Shown one piece after another: positions 63,081 to 64,000 of a stretch of DNA of 64,000 bases; positions within the stretch are counted from its first letter, which is position 1; the number at the start of each line of letters is the position of its first letter. Both the position numbers and the translations under genes were made by a program. The notes beneath the pieces were generated by a model that was not told the DNA's origin, did no database searches, and saw nothing but the letters and a program-made list of their open reading frames with translations. The DNA is taken from positions 1,488,001 through 1,552,000 of the forward strand of contig NZ_CP084115.1 of assembly GCF_020217465.1 (NCBI RefSeq). The letters are read 5' to 3'. The stretch is from Cobetia amphilecti (GTDB lineage Bacteria > Pseudomonadota > Gammaproteobacteria > Pseudomonadales > Halomonadaceae).

Positions 63081-64000
63081 TCACTCGTTCTCGCTCCACC
63101 ATCCCCCGCCGTAGAGGCTGCGAAACCCCATCTCGTACATGCTGTCGCGGGTCGTGCCGGCAAGCTCCAGCGTCGAGGCGATAGAGTCGCTCAACAGCGT
63201 CTCCCATTGCCGATAGGGGGTGTCACTATCGATCGGCGCCGGTGCGGTCTCTACCATCTCGGCCAGCCACTTCACACCGGTCATCCAGGGGGAGAAGCGT
63301 TCCGAGTACATCAGCCGGCTGGTCCGCGCCGGATGCAGTTGACGCAGCACCTCGGCTGACCAGGGGGTGGTGTAAAACCGCACCCAGGGCCCGACGAAGG
63401 TCTCGTAGAGGGCCACATTGTGCTCGGAGAGCGCTCGCACCCCTTCGAACGCCGGGGCCCGGTCGGGAAAGTTCATGTCTTCCACGCGGCGCTCCTCGAA
63501 GCGCACCTGGAACTGGGGCTTGTGACAGTCGGGGTCGCCGGTGGGGTTGTCGATGCGCATCTCGTAGAGGCCAGGGGCCAGGTCATTCAGATTGCCGACG
63601 CTCTCGAGGATCGCTCGGTGCTCGAGGCGCGCCACCTTGGAGGAGACGAAGATGCCCAGATGCCCGACGTGGGGATTGAGCAGGTAGACGATACGCTGGT
63701 CGGCGGCCTTGAGTGCCGCGGTATCGGGATAGACCGCGGGGATCCAGTTGAGCGCCTGATGGGGCGGGGTGATGTTGTCGCCGCCGGAGGCGAAGATCAC
63801 CAGGGGGTTGCGGATGCGCTTGAGGTCGACGCTACAGCCGGGGCAGACCTCGAGCTCGCCACGCTCCAGCTTGTTGCCGACGAAAAGGTTCTCGACGATG
63901 GCAACGATCTCCTCTTTGCTCAGGCTATAGAAGCCCGTCCACCAGCGCTCGAACTCGAGGAAGCGTTCGCGCTGGCCGTCGATGTCGGCGAACAGCTGAT
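63081..64000 (-). CDS. DUF3141 domain protein (PhaC-like alpha/beta hydrolase), 3' part
   Basis: Runs off the right edge, so the 5' part is missing; the frame is open from 64000 to the stop at 63081 (about 305 residues). Characteristic DUF3141 stretches: ERFLEFERWWTGFYSL, IVENLFVGNKLERGE, and ASGGDNITPPHQALNWI with an Asp that aligns with the catalytic-acid region of hydrolases. Distal part: RLMYSERFSPWMTGVKWLAE. Function undefined, related to PHA synthases. A CxxC (VCPGCSVDL) follows the VGNKLERGE segment. Confidence 0.78.
   Translation of the reverse strand, partial: QLFADIDGQRERFLEFERWWTGFYSLSKEEIVAIVENLFVGNKLERGELEVCPGCSVDLKRIRNPLVIFASGGDNITPPHQALNWIPAVYPDTAALKAADQRIVYLLNPHVGHLGIFVSSKVARLEHRAILESVGNLNDLAPGLYEMRIDNPTGDPDCHKPQFQVRFEERRVEDMNFPDRAPAFEGVRALSEHNVALYETFVGPWVRFYTTPWSAEVLRQLHPARTSRLMYSERFSPWMTGVKWLAEMVETAPAPIDSDTPYRQWETLLSDSIASTLELAGTTRDSMYEMGFRSLYGGGWWSENE

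Overview
The window looks like chromosome of a halophilic or marine gammaproteobacterium, most likely Halomonadaceae (Halomonas or Cobetia type). The backbone is GC-rich and carries a FhuF-type iron reductase, a betaine-type substrate-binding protein, the MesD/MesX methionine synthase pair, a DUF3141 (PhaC-like) gene and a lipid A type glycosylation operon. The genus is inference; no rRNA or tRNA gene was seen.

Left backbone, 1-24960: the 3' end of a YebC regulator, a DUF4396 membrane protein, a RimK-associated type protease, a DCC protein, fhuF, rlmF, and a tight five-gene operon (5000-11304: GT2 glycosyltransferase, LAB_N protein, two ArnT-like GT39 transferases, a UDP-glucuronate 4-epimerase-like enzyme). 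Then come an old yellow enzyme, a small secreted protein, an OsmC protein, YihY/BrkB, RarD, a DUF1904 protein, a YafV-like amidase, a pseudouridine synthase, a betaine-type binding protein, and a DAACS symporter next to a double-domain Asp/Glu racemase and a LysR regulator. Most units end in clear stem-loop terminators.

Accessory island, about 25.0-49.9 kb: it is bracketed by two same-strand decayed copies of one IS3-family element (25539-26420 and 48646-49911) and littered with IS30 and IS481 relics. Intact cargo is (i) a three-gene, translationally coupled DISARM-like system (27632-41381): a DrmD-like SNF2 helicase, a DrmMI-like N6-adenine methylase and a giant DEAD/DEAH helicase with DUF1998-type zinc sites and a Vsr-like C-terminal domain, with no separate drmA, drmB or drmC; (ii) a very AT-rich two-gene module (42707-44344) pairing a soluble protein with a four-helix membrane protein, in the layout of RexAB or Kiwa; (iii) a GmrSD-type DUF262/DUF1524 type IV restriction enzyme (45507-47609); and (iv) a wreck of a second defence-type helicase (47640-48645). 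Items (i) and (ii) are the best candidates for undescribed defence biology.

Right backbone, 49.9-61.0 kb: flavin reductase, mesD and mesX (folate-independent methionine synthesis); a sigma-54 activator divergent from a flavin monooxygenase and an SDR dehydrogenase, with a palindromic activator site and a -24/-12 promoter between them; then a PRISE-like reductase divergent from a LysR gene with a 1-nt frameshift. An apparently intact IS3-family element (60983-62238) lies next to a truncated phosphate acyltransferase gene, followed by a helical small protein and the 3' part of a DUF3141 gene that runs off the window.
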